Positions 18,574 to 28,390 of a stretch of 64,000 bases of DNA are shown here, piece after piece. The stretch spans positions 434,001-498,000 of the forward strand of contig CALSLP010000001.1 of the NCBI GenBank assembly GCA_943787225.1. Reading direction: 5' to 3'. The stretch's first letter is position 1. Each line of letters starts with the position of its first letter. The position numbers and the translations under genes are program-made. This stretch comes from an uncultured Alphaproteobacteria bacterium (GTDB lineage: Bacteria; Pseudomonadota; Alphaproteobacteria; MPNO01; UBA2964). The notes under the pieces were generated by a model, which was not told the origin of the DNA, did not search any database, and saw nothing but the letters and a program-made list of their open reading frames with translations.

Positions 18574-19101
18574 CTATTTTTCCAGATCGATATTAAGCGC
18601 CTGGAATATGCGGGTGTGCATATTATATGTGCCGATTAGGACCGTCAGCCCGACCATGCCCTCGTCATCAAAATGGGCCGCGACCGCGTCGTAAATCTCA
18701 TCTGGCACCTGAATATCGCGCGACATTGAATCGGTATAGGCAAGGATCGCACGGTCCCGGTCATCGAACATATCCGAGTCTTCCCAGTCTTTCAGCGCGT
18801 CGCATTCCGCCACAGACAGGCCTTCGGCTTCGGCGAGTTCCGGGACATGCTGCTTGATGACATATTGCACCCGGTTGAAATGGGCGATGCGAATGATGAT
18901 CAGCTCGCGGAGCCGGCCTTCGACACCAAGCTCCCAGCGGACCATGTTAACAAAATCAAACCAGCCCGTTGCGGCAGGCGGATTGTTCATCAGCATTTTG
19001 TAAATATTGAGGAGCTTGCCGCGACGGCCTGCTTTTAATTTATCAACAAACTCGGTGAGTTCGGGTTTGCCTTCCGCGTCAACGAGAGAAACGCGCGCCA
19101 T
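18574..19101 (-). CDS. Carboxymuconolactone decarboxylase (AhpD-fold) family protein
   Basis: 175-residue helical protein of the CMD/AhpD superfamily. The recognisable core is LRELIIIRIAHFNRVQYVIKQHVPELAEAEGLS followed by DRAILAYTDSMSRD. The redox CxxC of true AhpD is absent, so peroxidase-reductase activity is unlikely; a lyase or hydrolase-like role is more plausible. It lies 61 bases after the selenocysteine peroxiredoxin-like gene on the same strand and could share its transcript. Confidence 0.82.
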   Translation of the reverse strand: MARVSLVDAEGKPELTEFVDKLKAGRRGKLLNIYKMLMNNPPAATGWFDFVNMVRWELGVEGRLRELIIIRIAHFNRVQYVIKQHVPELAEAEGLSVAECDALKDWEDSDMFDDRDRAILAYTDSMSRDIQVPDEIYDAVAAHFDDEGMVGLTVLIGTYNMHTRIFQALNIDLEK

Positions 19102-19162
19102 GTAACCTCCATAAATCTGTTACGGGCCAGTCCGGCGCGCGTAATCCCTTGTAACGTTTACG

Positions 19163-19651
19163 CTATTTTTGCGCTGCTTCCGCTTTCCGTCTTTCGAAAA
19201 GCTGAACCAGTTTAATAACGTCAGCGGCGTCCATTCTTGCGAGCGGACCGTCGCTGTAACTTGACGAAACAACTTTAGCATCAGCGCCAAGCACAAACTC
19301 CGACGGCTGAATGATATTCCGGCGGTCTTCCCACCAGGCACCAATCTGATCCGCTTGCTCGCGTGTAACGCCCTGACCAACGGGGAAAGAAACCTCGTCA
19401 GCCACCATTTTCGCCTCATCACCAGTATCGATGCTGGCGGCAATAACTTTTATACCTTCAGCTTCGAGAGTAGCTTTTTCTTTTTCAAAACCGACCAACT
19501 GCCGGCGGCAGTAAGGTCACCAATGTCCCCGATAGAAGAGGATCACCGTATATTTGGCATCCCCCAGATCGGGTAGTGTTGCCGTGCCGCCGCCGACCAG
19601 ATTTAGGGTCATTACGGGAAAGACATCACCGATCTCCAGTTTTTTCGCCAT
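19163..19651 (-). CDS. Selenocysteine-containing peroxiredoxin-like protein (in-frame TGA = Sec45)
   Basis: A thioredoxin-fold AhpC/TSA-type protein of about 162 residues if the TGA at 19517-19519 is read as selenocysteine. The flanking sequence is FYRGHW-U-PYCRRQL. In homologues of this Prx-like family the position is the first Cys of a CPYC redox motif, so Sec replaces the attacking thiol. Conserved sequence continues in the same frame on both sides, so this is neither a frameshift nor a gene end. GGAG upstream supports the ATG at 19651 (MAKKLEIGDVFPVM). selA, selB and tRNA-Sec lie within 5 kb. A conventional caller splits the gene in two. It likely reduces peroxides or disulfides in the cytosol. 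Confidence 0.9.
19493..19518 (-). promoter_or_regulatory. Candidate bacterial SECIS hairpin, Prx-like selenoprotein
   Basis: On the minus strand the bases starting within the UGA fold as GACC / internal UU / ACUGCC, a GCC loop, then GGCAGU / U / GGUC. This gives 6 plus 4 base pairs. SelB must recognise a stem-loop just after the UGA; this one is perfectly paired, but its loop is closer to the UGA (about 10 bases) than in the classical fdhF element, so it is a candidate only. Confidence 0.55.
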
Positions 19652-19779
19652 AAGATTACTCCAGTTACGAACCTGTTCATTGTCACCGGACCAATCACAA
19701 TTGCAAGAGCGACAATTGCCGAATGGCACAAATAGTCCTAGTCTCAAATGAGAAAGAAATTACAGAGAGGGAACATCTG
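19652..19779. promoter_or_regulatory. Divergent promoter region of the two selenoprotein genes
   Basis: The 128 bases between the two divergent selenoprotein starts must contain both promoters. A direct repeat ACAATTG occurs at 19697-19703 and 19712-19718, with start-to-start spacing of 15 bases; each copy contains the palindrome CAATTG. It may be an operator for joint redox or selenium control. No confident -10/-35 pair was assigned. Confidence 0.4.
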
Positions 19780-20454
19780 ATGGATCCCCGTTTCGAACAG
19801 TTCAAGGATTTGGACTGGAATTCAATGAGCTTTCCGGAAAAGCGCGAGGTCTGGTTGCAGATATCAGATATGAGTGCTGAAGAGTTCGACACCATGATGG
19901 CAGGCCAGAAGGCTCGTCAGGGCAATGTGCCAAAGATCGGCGAAATGGCGCCAGACTTCAAGCTGGAGCGTCTTGACCGGAGCAAAAAGCGCACCGGTGA
20001 ATATGTCGAACTGTCAGCCTTGCGAGGAAAGTCGGTAGCCCTCTGTTTCGGCTCCTATACCTGACCTCCCTTTCGTGATCAGTCCGTGCGACTGAACGAG
20101 GTTTACGAAGCAAACAAAGACAATATTGAATTCTTCCTGATCTATGTATGTGAAGCACACCCCTCTGATGGCTGGCAAACGATACAAAATCTCGAAACCG
20201 AGCTTTTCTATAAAGCGCCGACCACGGCTGACGAACGCGCAGAGATTGGTAATGCCTGCCAGATCGGGCTCGACCTCAAATACCCCATGCTCATCGACAA
20301 CATCGATGATGAGGTGGAAAACAAATATGTCGCGGCGCCCATCCGGCTGTTTGTTATCGATCCCGATGGCAAGATCACCTATGCCGGCGGCGAAGGCCCG
20401 CACAAGTTTGACCCCGATAGCTGGGAAGAAGCCATTAAGGCACAAACTAACTGA
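19780..20454 (+). CDS. Selenocysteine-containing iodothyronine-deiodinase-like protein (in-frame TGA = Sec95)
   Basis: About 224 residues if the TGA at 20062-20064 is Sec. The local sequence is GSYT-U-PPFRDQ, matching the SCT-U-PPF active site of iodothyronine deiodinases and their bacterial DIO-like relatives, which have a thioredoxin fold. The frame continues after the TGA into the conserved NIEFFLIYVCEAHPSDGW (the deiodinase-family YIxEAHxxDGW segment) and LFVIDPDGKITYAGGEGP. The start is the ATG at 19780 (MDPRFEQFKDLDW), with GAGAGGGA upstream. Bacteria have no thyroid hormone; a reductase or peroxidase role is inferred. Divergent from the Prx-like selenoprotein gene and immediately upstream of selA. 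Confidence 0.92.
20072..20100 (+). promoter_or_regulatory. Candidate bacterial SECIS hairpin, DIO-like selenoprotein
   Basis: Beginning 7 bases after the UGA: lower stem UUCG/CGAG, internal loop, then UCAGUC/GACUGA (20079-20084 with 20090-20095) closing the 5-base loop CGUGC. The apical loop begins 20 bases after the UGA and has G at its second position. Both fit the spacing and loop rules known for bacterial SECIS elements bound by SelB. Confidence 0.68.
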
Positions 20455-20487
20455 CACGGACGATGATGTGATCCGGTGGAGTCTGGC

Positions 20488-21912
20488 ATGACAGACTCCA
20501 CCGCTTCTCTCCTCTCCTCCATACCCTCGGTCGACAAGCTGCTTCGGTTGCCAAACGCTGAAACGCTGATCGACTCCTTTGGTCGCCAGCCCGTGACCAA
20601 CGCCGTGCGCGATGATCTTGCGGCGTTGCGGCAAGCTCTGGCCAAAAAAAGTGACGTAAAGAACGATGATGTCTCTGCAGCCAATATTCTCGCACGAGTG
20701 GCAGCACGGCTCGAAGCCGATCTAGCGCCATCGCTCAAGCCGGTTTTCAACCTGACCGGCACGGTGCTGCATACCAATCTTGGCCGGGCACCATTGCCGG
20801 AAGAAGCAATTGAGGCCATTGCGGCGGTATCACGCGGCGCCAGTAACCTCGAATATAATCTAGCGACCGGCAAACGCGGTGACCGTGATGTCCATGTTGA
20901 AGAGACCCTCGCCGCGCTGATCGGTGCCGAAGCCGTCACCATCGTGAACAACAATGCCGCCGCCGTATTGCTGATGTTGAACGCCCTCGCGTTGCGCAAG
21001 GAAGTTATTGTCTCACGCGGCGAGCTGATCGAAATCGGCGGCGCCTTCCGGATTCCCGACATCATGTCGCGTGCCGGGGCCAAGCTGCGCGAGGTTGGCA
21101 CAACCAATCGGACTCATCCCAAGGATTTTGAGGAAGCGATTAGCCCCAAGACTGCCATGTTGATGAAAATCCACACCAGCAATTATGAAGTCCAGGGTTT
21201 CACCGCAGCGGTGTCCGACCCTGACCTCGCCGCACTAGCTCACAAAAACCACCTACCCTTCGTGATTGATCTCGGCAGCGGCACCATGACCGATTTACGT
21301 CAATTTGGTCTGCCGCACGAACCAACCGCTCAGGAAGCGCTGGCCAGCGGTGCAGATCTCGTCAGCTTTAGTGGCGACAAGCTACTCGGTGGCCCGCAGG
21401 CCGGTATCATCGCCGGACACGCCGACCTCATCGCAAAGATTAAAAAGAACCCAATGAAGCGCGCCATGCGCTGCGACAAGATGACGATTGCCGCGCTGGA
21501 AACCATCCTCCGGCTTTATGCCGACCCGGATCGGCTCGCCGAGCGCATCCCCACGCTGCGTCTGCTGGCCCGCAAACAGGATGATATTCAGGCAACCGCC
21601 GCACGCGTCTCACCGGCGCTCAACACCGCTCTCGGCGAGCGGTATGCGATTTCACTGGAGCAATGCCAAAGCCAGATCGGCAGCGGCTCATTGCCTGCCG
21701 AACGGCTCGACAGTATAGCGCTGGTGATCCGACCCACCGCGACGAAAGGCGTTGGCACCGCCCTAAAACATCTGACCACCGCCTTTCGGGCATTGCCAAT
21801 GCCCATCATCGGCCGCATTCAGGATGATGCCTTTTGGCTGGATTTACGTTGTCTCGAAGCAGGGAACGAAGATGCATTCATCAGCCAACTCACCACGCTG
21901 CAGATAAAATGA
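20488..21912 (+). CDS. selA: SelA, L-seryl-tRNA(Sec) selenium transferase
   Basis: 474-residue PLP enzyme that converts Ser-tRNA(Sec) to Sec-tRNA(Sec) using selenophosphate. The PLP lysine is K298 in [14 protein letters not shown], and other family segments are clear ([37 protein letters not shown]). Length is close to E. coli SelA. GGTGGAG before the ATG at 20488 sets the start; a GTG at 20476 is an alternative. It starts 33 bases after the DIO-like selenoprotein and its stop overlaps the selB start, so it is part of a selenocysteine operon. Confidence 0.97.
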   Translation: MTDSTASLLSSIPSVDKLLRLPNAETLIDSFGRQPVTNAVRDDLAALRQALAKKSDVKNDDVSAANILARVAARLEADLAPSLKPVFNLTGTVLHTNLGRAPLPEEAIEAIAAVSRGASNLEYNLATGKRGDRDVHVEETLAALIGAEAVTIVNNNAAAVLLMLNALALRKEVIVSRGELIEIGGAFRIPDIMSRAGAKLREVGTTNRTHPKDFEEAISPKTAMLMKIHTSNYEVQGFTAAVSDPDLAALAHKNHLPFVIDLGSGTMTDLRQFGLPHEPTAQEALASGADLVSFSGDKLLGGPQAGIIAGHADLIAKIKKNPMKRAMRCDKMTIAALETILRLYADPDRLAERIPTLRLLARKQDDIQATAARVSPALNTALGERYAISLEQCQSQIGSGSLPAERLDSIALVIRPTATKGVGTALKHLTTAFRALPMPIIGRIQDDAFWLDLRCLEAGNEDAFISQLTTLQIK

Positions 21913-23822
21913 TCATCGCGACCTCCGGCCATATCGACCACGGCAAAACCGTCCTCGTCAAAGCACTGACCGGCGTCGACACCGACCGCCTGCCCGAAGA
22001 AAAGGCACGCGGTATCTCGATTGATCTTGGCTACGCCTATCACAAGCTTGATCAGGACAATGTGTTGGGATTTGTCGATGTCCCCGGCCATGAAAAATTT
22101 GTCCGCAATATGCTGGCAGGCGTTACCGGCATCGATTATGCGCTGCTGGTCATCGCCGCCGATGACGGGCCAATGCCCCAAACTGAAGAACATCTGGCGA
22201 TCCTCGATTTGCTGGGGCTTTCCGCAGGGGCCATCGCCATCACCAAAATCGACCGCGCCGCCCCTGAACGGGTAGAAGAAGTCATCGAGCTGACCGAAAT
22301 GTTGCTCGATGGCACATCGCTCGAAGGGGCACCGATCTTTCCGGTTTCGGGCATCAGCGGCAATGGCATAGCCGCACTGCGCACCCACCTGGAAACAGTC
22401 GCCACCGAATTCGACTCCTCCCAGCACGATGGAAACTTCCGCCTCGCGATTGACCGCCGCTTTACGGTTCCGGGGGCCGGGCTGGTCGTGACCGGCAGTG
22501 TCTTTTCCGGCAAGGTCGCCGTTGGTGATCAATTAATTCTCTCGCCAGCAGGCCACCACGCGCGGGTGCGCGGCATTCATGCCCAGAACCGGGACTCCGA
22601 AACCGGCCAGGTGGGGCAGCGTTGCGCGCTTAACATCACCGGCCCCGATCTCGACAAGGATCAAGTCCATCGCGGCAATTGGGTTTTAACGGAAACCATC
22701 CACGCCCCGACCAAACGCTTCGATGCCCGCATCCGATTACTTAAGTCCGAACCGCGCTCCCTAAAACACTGGACGCCGGTTCACCTTCATATAGGGGCGG
22801 CAGATATCAGCGCCCGTGTCGCTTTGCTGGATGGCAAAACCGTCGCACCGGGCAGCAGCGCAATTGTACAGCTTGTCCTCGACGAGCCGGTCGGCGCGTT
22901 GCATGGTGATCGGTTGATCCTGAGGGATCAGTCTGCACGGCGCACGATGGCGGGCGGCAGCGTTATCGACCCCTTCGCACCGACCCGGGGCCGGTCAAAG
23001 CCTGAACGGCTCGCCGCCCTTGCCGCCATGGATAGTAGCGACCCGTTGGATGCGATGAGCCTGTTGCTCGATGCCCAGCCAAATGGCATCGATCTCACTC
23101 AATTCGTCATCAGCCGTAATCTGACAAATGATCAGGCCGAAGCCTTATGGGCCGATCTCGATATGATCATTACCGGCCGCGACGTGGAACGCACGGGCAT
23201 TGCGCGATCTCGCTGGGAGGCACTGGCCGCAGATATTCTAACGGCCCTCAACAAATGGCATAGCGAGCGGCCCGACCAGCTTGGTCCCGCAGAAAACACT
23301 TTGCGTTTGTCTTTCGACCCGCGACCGCCATTACCTTTGTTTAATGCCGTGGTCGGCCGCCTCGCCGCCGAAAACAAACTCGTCCTCGCCAACCGGCTAC
23401 TCCGTCTACCCAGCCATCAGCCCGGTATGAATGCACAGGATAAAAAACTCTGGTCAGATGTGCGTCAAACAATGGAAGACGCCGGGCTGCGGCCACTCTC
23501 CCTGCACGAAGTCGCGGACGAGATGGAAATCAAAGCCACAGCGCTAACCGCTTTTATGCGCCGCGCCGCCGCGACCGGCTTTGTCTTACAGGTTTCTCAG
23601 ACCCGTTTTTTACTACCCGACGCGGTCCAGGAATTGGCCGGCATCGCCGAAACGCTCGCCACAGAGAGTGAGATCACCGCGGCGGAGTTTCGTAACAAAT
23701 CAGGTATTGGCCGCAATATGGCGATTGAAATACTGGAATTTTTTGACAAGGCGGGACTGACCAAGCGAGACGGCAATCTGCGCCACATCGTCAAACCAGC
23801 CGCGGAGATATTTGGAGGTTAG
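21909..23822 (+). CDS. selB: SelB, selenocysteine-specific elongation factor
   Basis: 637-residue translation factor that delivers Sec-tRNA(Sec) to UGA codons. The GTPase domain has the P-loop GHIDHGKT at residues 7-14, DVPGHEKF, and ITKID in place of the usual NKxD. Two EF-Tu-like beta domains follow. The C-terminal winged-helix region (about residues 400-635) binds the SECIS hairpin, with the last winged helix ending NLRHIVKP. The ATG at 21909 overlaps the selA stop. Continuous with selA and followed 44 bases later by the cognate tRNA gene. Confidence 0.97.
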   Translation: MIIATSGHIDHGKTVLVKALTGVDTDRLPEEKARGISIDLGYAYHKLDQDNVLGFVDVPGHEKFVRNMLAGVTGIDYALLVIAADDGPMPQTEEHLAILDLLGLSAGAIAITKIDRAAPERVEEVIELTEMLLDGTSLEGAPIFPVSGISGNGIAALRTHLETVATEFDSSQHDGNFRLAIDRRFTVPGAGLVVTGSVFSGKVAVGDQLILSPAGHHARVRGIHAQNRDSETGQVGQRCALNITGPDLDKDQVHRGNWVLTETIHAPTKRFDARIRLLKSEPRSLKHWTPVHLHIGAADISARVALLDGKTVAPGSSAIVQLVLDEPVGALHGDRLILRDQSARRTMAGGSVIDPFAPTRGRSKPERLAALAAMDSSDPLDAMSLLLDAQPNGIDLTQFVISRNLTNDQAEALWADLDMIITGRDVERTGIARSRWEALAADILTALNKWHSERPDQLGPAENTLRLSFDPRPPLPLFNAVVGRLAAENKLVLANRLLRLPSHQPGMNAQDKKLWSDVRQTMEDAGLRPLSLHEVADEMEIKATALTAFMRRAAATGFVLQVSQTRFLLPDAVQELAGIAETLATESEITAAEFRNKSGIGRNMAIEILEFFDKAGLTKRDGNLRHIVKPAAEIFGG

Positions 23823-23866
23823 GATTTACCAGAGGCCTGAAAGGCCTTAGATAGTGAGAAAATTGG

Positions 23867-23962
23867 GGAAGGGATTCGTGAGCCGGTGCTGCGCTCGGGC
23901 TTCAAACCCGGTGAGGGGCGTTAAACGTGCCTGGTGGGTTCAACTCCCACTCTCTTCCGCCA
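23867..23962 (+). tRNA. selC: tRNA-Sec (UCA anticodon)
   Basis: 96-nt selenocysteine tRNA with encoded CCA (23960-23962). The acceptor stem is 8 bp (GGAAGGGA with TCTCTTCC, one G-U) and the T-stem 5 bp around TTCAACT. The anticodon loop CTTCAAA carries TCA at 23902-23904, and a long variable arm spans about 23912-23933. The D-arm has the 4-base CGGT loop typical of bacterial tRNA-Sec. One base (G at about 23880) is bulged from an otherwise 6-bp D-stem; without it the length would be 95, as in E. coli. Confidence 0.95.
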
Positions 23963-24084
23963 ATTTTTCTTTCCCAAGCCCCATTGCGATTCTACCTAAG
24001 CCCGTTAAATTGCGACGAAAGTTTCATCAGGCTGTAACATTTGGATTAGGCTAAGTGTAACGATGAAATTTGAAGGATAAGTCC

Positions 24085-24765
24085 ATGGTCGTCAGCAATC
24101 CCCTAATGCAATTATTTGGGCAATCGCCGTTCAAGCCCATGCAGGAACATGTTCGTGTCGCCATCGATTGCGCGAACGAAGTGCCAAACCTGTTTAAAGC
24201 CGTAAAGGCTGGTGATGTGGCAGCGGTGGAAGCTTGCCGCGAGAAAATATATGCGCTGGAAAACCAGGCTGACGAGATCAAGAACGAATTGCGGACCCAT
24301 CTGCCCAAAAGCATGTTTATGCCCGTGGATCGGCGGGACCTCCTGGAAATTCTCGACTTACAGGATTCTATCGCGGATACCGCTCAGGATATCGCCGGGA
24401 TGATGGTCGCCCGCCCGATGTCCCTTCCGGACGAGGTTTTTGAACCGTTGATGGAGCTGACCAACAAGTGTGTCGGGGTCTGCAATCAACTTGGCAAAAT
24501 TATGGAAGAGCTCGACTCTCTTCTCGAGACTGGGTTTCGCGGACCCGAGTCGGAAAAGGTCATGTATATGATCGACGAGCTCAACGAACAAGAAACCCAA
24601 ACTGATGTTCAGGCAATCAAGGTGATGCGACTCCTTTTCGAGCACGAAGACGAAATCGGCGCCGTCTCCACGATCATGTGGGATCGCGTCATTCACTGGA
24701 TCGGTGATCTCGCCAATTTCTCAGAACGCGCTGGCAACCGGCATCGTTTGCTCCTTGCCCAGTAA
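24085..24765 (+). CDS. DUF47/PhoU-like phosphate transport regulator
   Basis: About 226 residues from the ATG at 24085 (MVVSNPLMQLFGQSPF), with AAGGATAA upstream; an in-frame TTG at 24070 is less likely. All-helical PhoU-like protein of the TIGR00153/DUF47 family, with conserved stretches ACREKIYALENQADEIKNELR, FMPVDRRDLLEILDLQDSIAD and the C-terminal WIGDLANFSERAGNR. The family is almost always paired with PiT transporters and modulates them. Here the PiT gene follows after 50 bases on the same strand. Confidence 0.92.
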   Translation: MVVSNPLMQLFGQSPFKPMQEHVRVAIDCANEVPNLFKAVKAGDVAAVEACREKIYALENQADEIKNELRTHLPKSMFMPVDRRDLLEILDLQDSIADTAQDIAGMMVARPMSLPDEVFEPLMELTNKCVGVCNQLGKIMEELDSLLETGFRGPESEKVMYMIDELNEQETQTDVQAIKVMRLLFEHEDEIGAVSTIMWDRVIHWIGDLANFSERAGNRHRLLLAQ

Positions 24766-24815
24766 TTACAAACCCATTTACTTCGCCAACATAGATTTTA
24801 TCGAGTAGTTGATTA

Positions 24816-26084
24816 ATGGATATCATTGCTACCTACGGCCCCACACTTCTAATCCTTGCCATTGTATTTGGCGTCTTTATGACCTGGGGCATCGGTGCCA
24901 ACGATGTCGCCAATGCGCTTGGCACCTCGGTAGGGTCCGGTGCCATCACCGTCCGTACTGCCATCATCGTCGCCGCCATCTTCGAATTTGCCGGCGCAGC
25001 GCTTGCCGGCGGCAATGTCACCGCGACAATTCGCAAAGGTATTATCGACCCGAGCCAAATTGCCGACCGTCCCGAGATTCTAGTTTTTGGTATGCTCGCC
25101 GCCCTGCTGGCCGCAGGCTGCTGGCTGGCGCTTGCCTCCACCAAAGGCTGGCCGGTTTCCACAACGCATTCAATTGTCGGCGCTATTGTCGGGTTCGCCG
25201 TAGCCGGTATCGGTGTCGATGCGGTGAACTGGGGCAAAATCAGTCAGATCGTTGCGAGCTGGGTTGTGTCGCCCGCGCTCGGTGGTGGCATCGCCTTTAT
25301 GCTGATGATGAGCATTCAACATCTCATAATGAATGCCGACAAACCCTTCAAAGCCGCCGTCAAATGGGCACCGATGTACATATTCCTCGTCGGATTTGTG
25401 ATATCGCTGGTGACCCTGTTTAAGGGCCTCAAACATTTGAAAATCGAACTAGGAGTCGGCGAAAGCTTTGTCGTCGCTGCCATTATCGGCGTCATCGTCG
25501 CCCTTATCGGAAAATGGGCGGTCAACCGTGTCCAGTTTGATGAAGCAGAAGACAAGAAATCACACATAGCCAGTGTCGAGCGGGTCTTTGCTCCAATGAT
25601 CATCTTTACCGCCTGTGCGATGGCCTTTGCCCACGGATCGAATGATGTCGCCAATGGCGTCGGTCCCCTCGCTGCAGTTTATGGTCTTATTCAATCCGGT
25701 GGAGAAGTAACCCAAAAGCTCGACATGCCAATCTGGATTTTAGCCCTCGGCGGCGCCGGTATCGTTCTCGGTCTAACGACCTATGGATATCGGGTCATGC
25801 GGACCATCGGCACCAAGATTACATCACTCACACCAACGAGTGGATTTTGCGCCACCGTTGCAGCGGCGATAACAGTCGTTCTCGCCTCTCGCACCGCCAT
25901 GCCCGTCTCAACAACTCATATTGCCGTCGGGGCCGTCATGGGCGTTGGCTTGGCGCGTGGCTTCGCAGCCCTCGATATTCGGGTCATCGGTAAAATTGTC
26001 GTTTCCTGGGTCGTGACCTTGCCTGCCGGCGGTATTTTGGCAGCTCTGTTCTTCTTCATGCTGAAAGGGATATTCACGCCCTAG
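24816..26084 (+). CDS. pit: PiT-family inorganic phosphate transporter
   Basis: 422-residue inner-membrane phosphate/cation symporter with about ten hydrophobic segments. Both duplicated PiT signatures are present: GANDVANALGTSVGSGAIT near the N-terminus and HGSNDVANGVGPLAAVYG near residue 275, plus the internal repeat WPVSTTHSIVGAIVGF and MPVSTTHIAVGAVMGVG. Co-transcribed with the DUF47 regulator. Its last 4 bases overlap the convergent Mo hydroxylase gene. Confidence 0.95.
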   Translation: MDIIATYGPTLLILAIVFGVFMTWGIGANDVANALGTSVGSGAITVRTAIIVAAIFEFAGAALAGGNVTATIRKGIIDPSQIADRPEILVFGMLAALLAAGCWLALASTKGWPVSTTHSIVGAIVGFAVAGIGVDAVNWGKISQIVASWVVSPALGGGIAFMLMMSIQHLIMNADKPFKAAVKWAPMYIFLVGFVISLVTLFKGLKHLKIELGVGESFVVAAIIGVIVALIGKWAVNRVQFDEAEDKKSHIASVERVFAPMIIFTACAMAFAHGSNDVANGVGPLAAVYGLIQSGGEVTQKLDMPIWILALGGAGIVLGLTTYGYRVMRTIGTKITSLTPTSGFCATVAAAITVVLASRTAMPVSTTHIAVGAVMGVGLARGFAALDIRVIGKIVVSWVVTLPAGGILAALFFFMLKGIFTP

Positions 26085-28379
26085 GGTCCGCATCCCTTTG
26101 CAAGCAGCTGCCAGATACGTTCCGGCGTTGCTGGCATATCGATATCGCCACCCCCTATATCCGTCAGGGCATCAGCGACGGCACACATAACCGCCGGCAG
26201 AGCGCCAACGGTTCCTGCCTCACCAGCGCCTTTCACGCCGAGAGGGTTAGACCTTGTCGGCACTGGATGTGACCCAGACGTGAAATCGCAGATATCATCA
26301 GCCCGGGGCATAGCGTAGTCCATAAACGAACCGCTCACGATTTGACCGCTCACCCCGTCATACTGAATCTGCTCCAGCAAGGCCTGACCAATACCCTGCG
26401 CGACGCCACCATGGATCTGGCCTTCCAGAGTCATGGGATTGAGGACTGTGCCGACATCGTCGACCGTGATGTAGCGCTCAACGGAAACCGTCCCGGTCTC
26501 AATATCGATCTCTACCTCGCAAATATGACACCCTTGTGGAAAGGTCGGCGCCTCGGGGGAATACTCAGCGGCCTCTCCGACACCGCCGGCCGCCATCGCA
26601 ACATCAATCAACGACATGCGCCGATCCGTTCCCATGATCTCAAACATTCCGGAAGAAAATTCGATATCCTCGACAGCCGCTTCGAGGTAATCCGCAGCCA
26701 GGTCCCGACATCGCTCAATCAGTTTCTGTTTTACAATCTCCACCACCGCGCCACCACAAACCGCCGACCGGGAATTGAAAGTCCCACCGCCAACAGTGGT
26801 CTTTGCAGTGTCGCCGGTAATGACCGAGACCCGATCCGGGGCTATGCCGAGCTCGTCGCAAACCAGCTGCTTAAAAATAGTCTCGTGTCCCTGGCCTTGC
26901 GGTGCTGTCCCAACGGCAAGCGTAACTGCACCATCAGAGCCAATTCGGAGGTCAGCGCCCTCAATAGAAGGACGGCCGGTTTGCTCCAGAACATTGCACA
27001 CACCCACGCCGCGCCGTTTACCCGCCATCAGGGATGCAGCACGACGTCCGGCGAAACCCGCGTAATCAGCAAGGGACAACGCCTCGTCCATGACCTCTTC
27101 AAATGCACCGCAATCATATGTGAGTCCGAGACCCGTATCATAGGGCATATCGGCTGCAGCGATCAGATTGCGTCGCCGAAGATCAACCCGGTCAATCCCG
27201 GTTTCTGTGGCCGCCTTATCAATGAGCCGTTCAAGGATATAAGCCGCTTCCGGACCACCCGCGCCGCGATAAGGCGCTGTTGGCACGGTATTGGTCATAA
27301 CCCCGCTGGCGCTCACATCACTGGCAGCAATCTTGTAACACCCGGCCAGCAGAGTCAGGGCGTTAAGCGGCGAGCGCGGTCCCTTGATCGAGAGATAGGC
27401 GCCCATATTGGTCTTGATTAAGACCCGTAATCCAACGAATTTTCCATCGCCATCCAAGGCGAGCTCTGCATCACTGAGCACATCGCGGCCATGATGATCG
27501 CTGACAAAACTTTCTGTACGGGATGCCGCCCATTTGACGGGCCGCCCAAGTTTCTGTGCCGCCCACAGGACCAAAACGATCTCCGCGAACAAAGCCCCCC
27601 GCATACCGAAACTGCCACCGACATCACCGGTTACAATCCGTAACTGGTCTTCTTCTATGTGAAAGACATCACGCGTCAGCTGCGTGCGAAACAAATGCGG
27701 TGAATGAACACCGCCATAAAGTTCATACTTGTCATCGCTAAAATGGCCAATATACCCTCGGGCCTCGAGTGGGTTTGCCGAGACGCGTTGATTGACCAGA
27801 CGCTGGCGCACAATATGCGCCGCCTTCGCAAAGGCGGCATCGGTCGATTGCGGATCGCCCTGCGTGGCATAGAACACTTCATTTGCCGGACATTGCGGCC
27901 AAAGGCGTGGCGTGGCGTCCTTTGAAGCGCAGTCCAGCGCCGTATTAGCCGGCAATGGATCATAGATCACCTCGACCAGTTCAGCGGCATCACGGGCAAT
28001 GACGTCAGTTTCAGCGACAACCAACGCCACCGCTTCACCGACATAAAGTACCCGTTCACGAGCCAGTGCCGGAAAAGGAAGATCAGCTCGTGGCGCGCCA
28101 TCACGTGTCTGACAGGCATCCTGACATGGAATGAAGCCAAGCCCGTCTGCCGCGTACTCCTCACCAGTGAGAACCAGCAAGACGCCGGGCATCGCCAGAG
28201 CCGCCGCGACATCAACATCCATGATACGCGCATGGGGATGCGGCGACCGAACAATCGGCCGCATGCACTAAACCCGAAACCACGCGATCATCGAGAAACT
28301 GGCCACCGCCCGTCAGCAGCCTTTCGTCTTCAACCCGTAGAACCGGGGCACCGGAGACAAAAGGAATATTGGCGGGCAC
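26081..28379 (-). pseudogene. Molybdenum hydroxylase large subunit, copy 4 (single-base frameshift near N-terminus)
   Basis: Mo-cofactor subunit, about 765 residues if one inserted base is removed. The N-terminal piece (GTG at 28379; VLRVEDERLLTGGGQFLDD) runs in one frame to about 28262. The remainder (PIVRSPHPHARIMDVDVAAAL onward to GVKGAGEAGTVG with catalytic Glu) continues in the next frame. Reading GCGGCCG (28256-28262) as GCGCCG restores VHAPIVRSPHPHARI. The active-site loop is PYRGAGGPEA, where most relatives have Arg for the second last Gly. It starts 12 bases after the EamA gene stop. No S or M subunit is adjacent. The shift may be an assembly error. Confidence 0.8.
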
Positions 28380-28390
28380 GATCGTCGTCG

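Noticed and set aside
23833..23847. AGGCCT-GAA-AGGCCT hairpin between selB and tRNA-Sec as terminator
   Set aside because: The stem is only 6 bp and there is no U-tract; the tRNA may be co-transcribed, so no call was made.
26342..27421. Long open frame opposite Mo hydroxylase copy 4
   Set aside because: Antisense shadow of a conserved coding sequence, with no family similarity.
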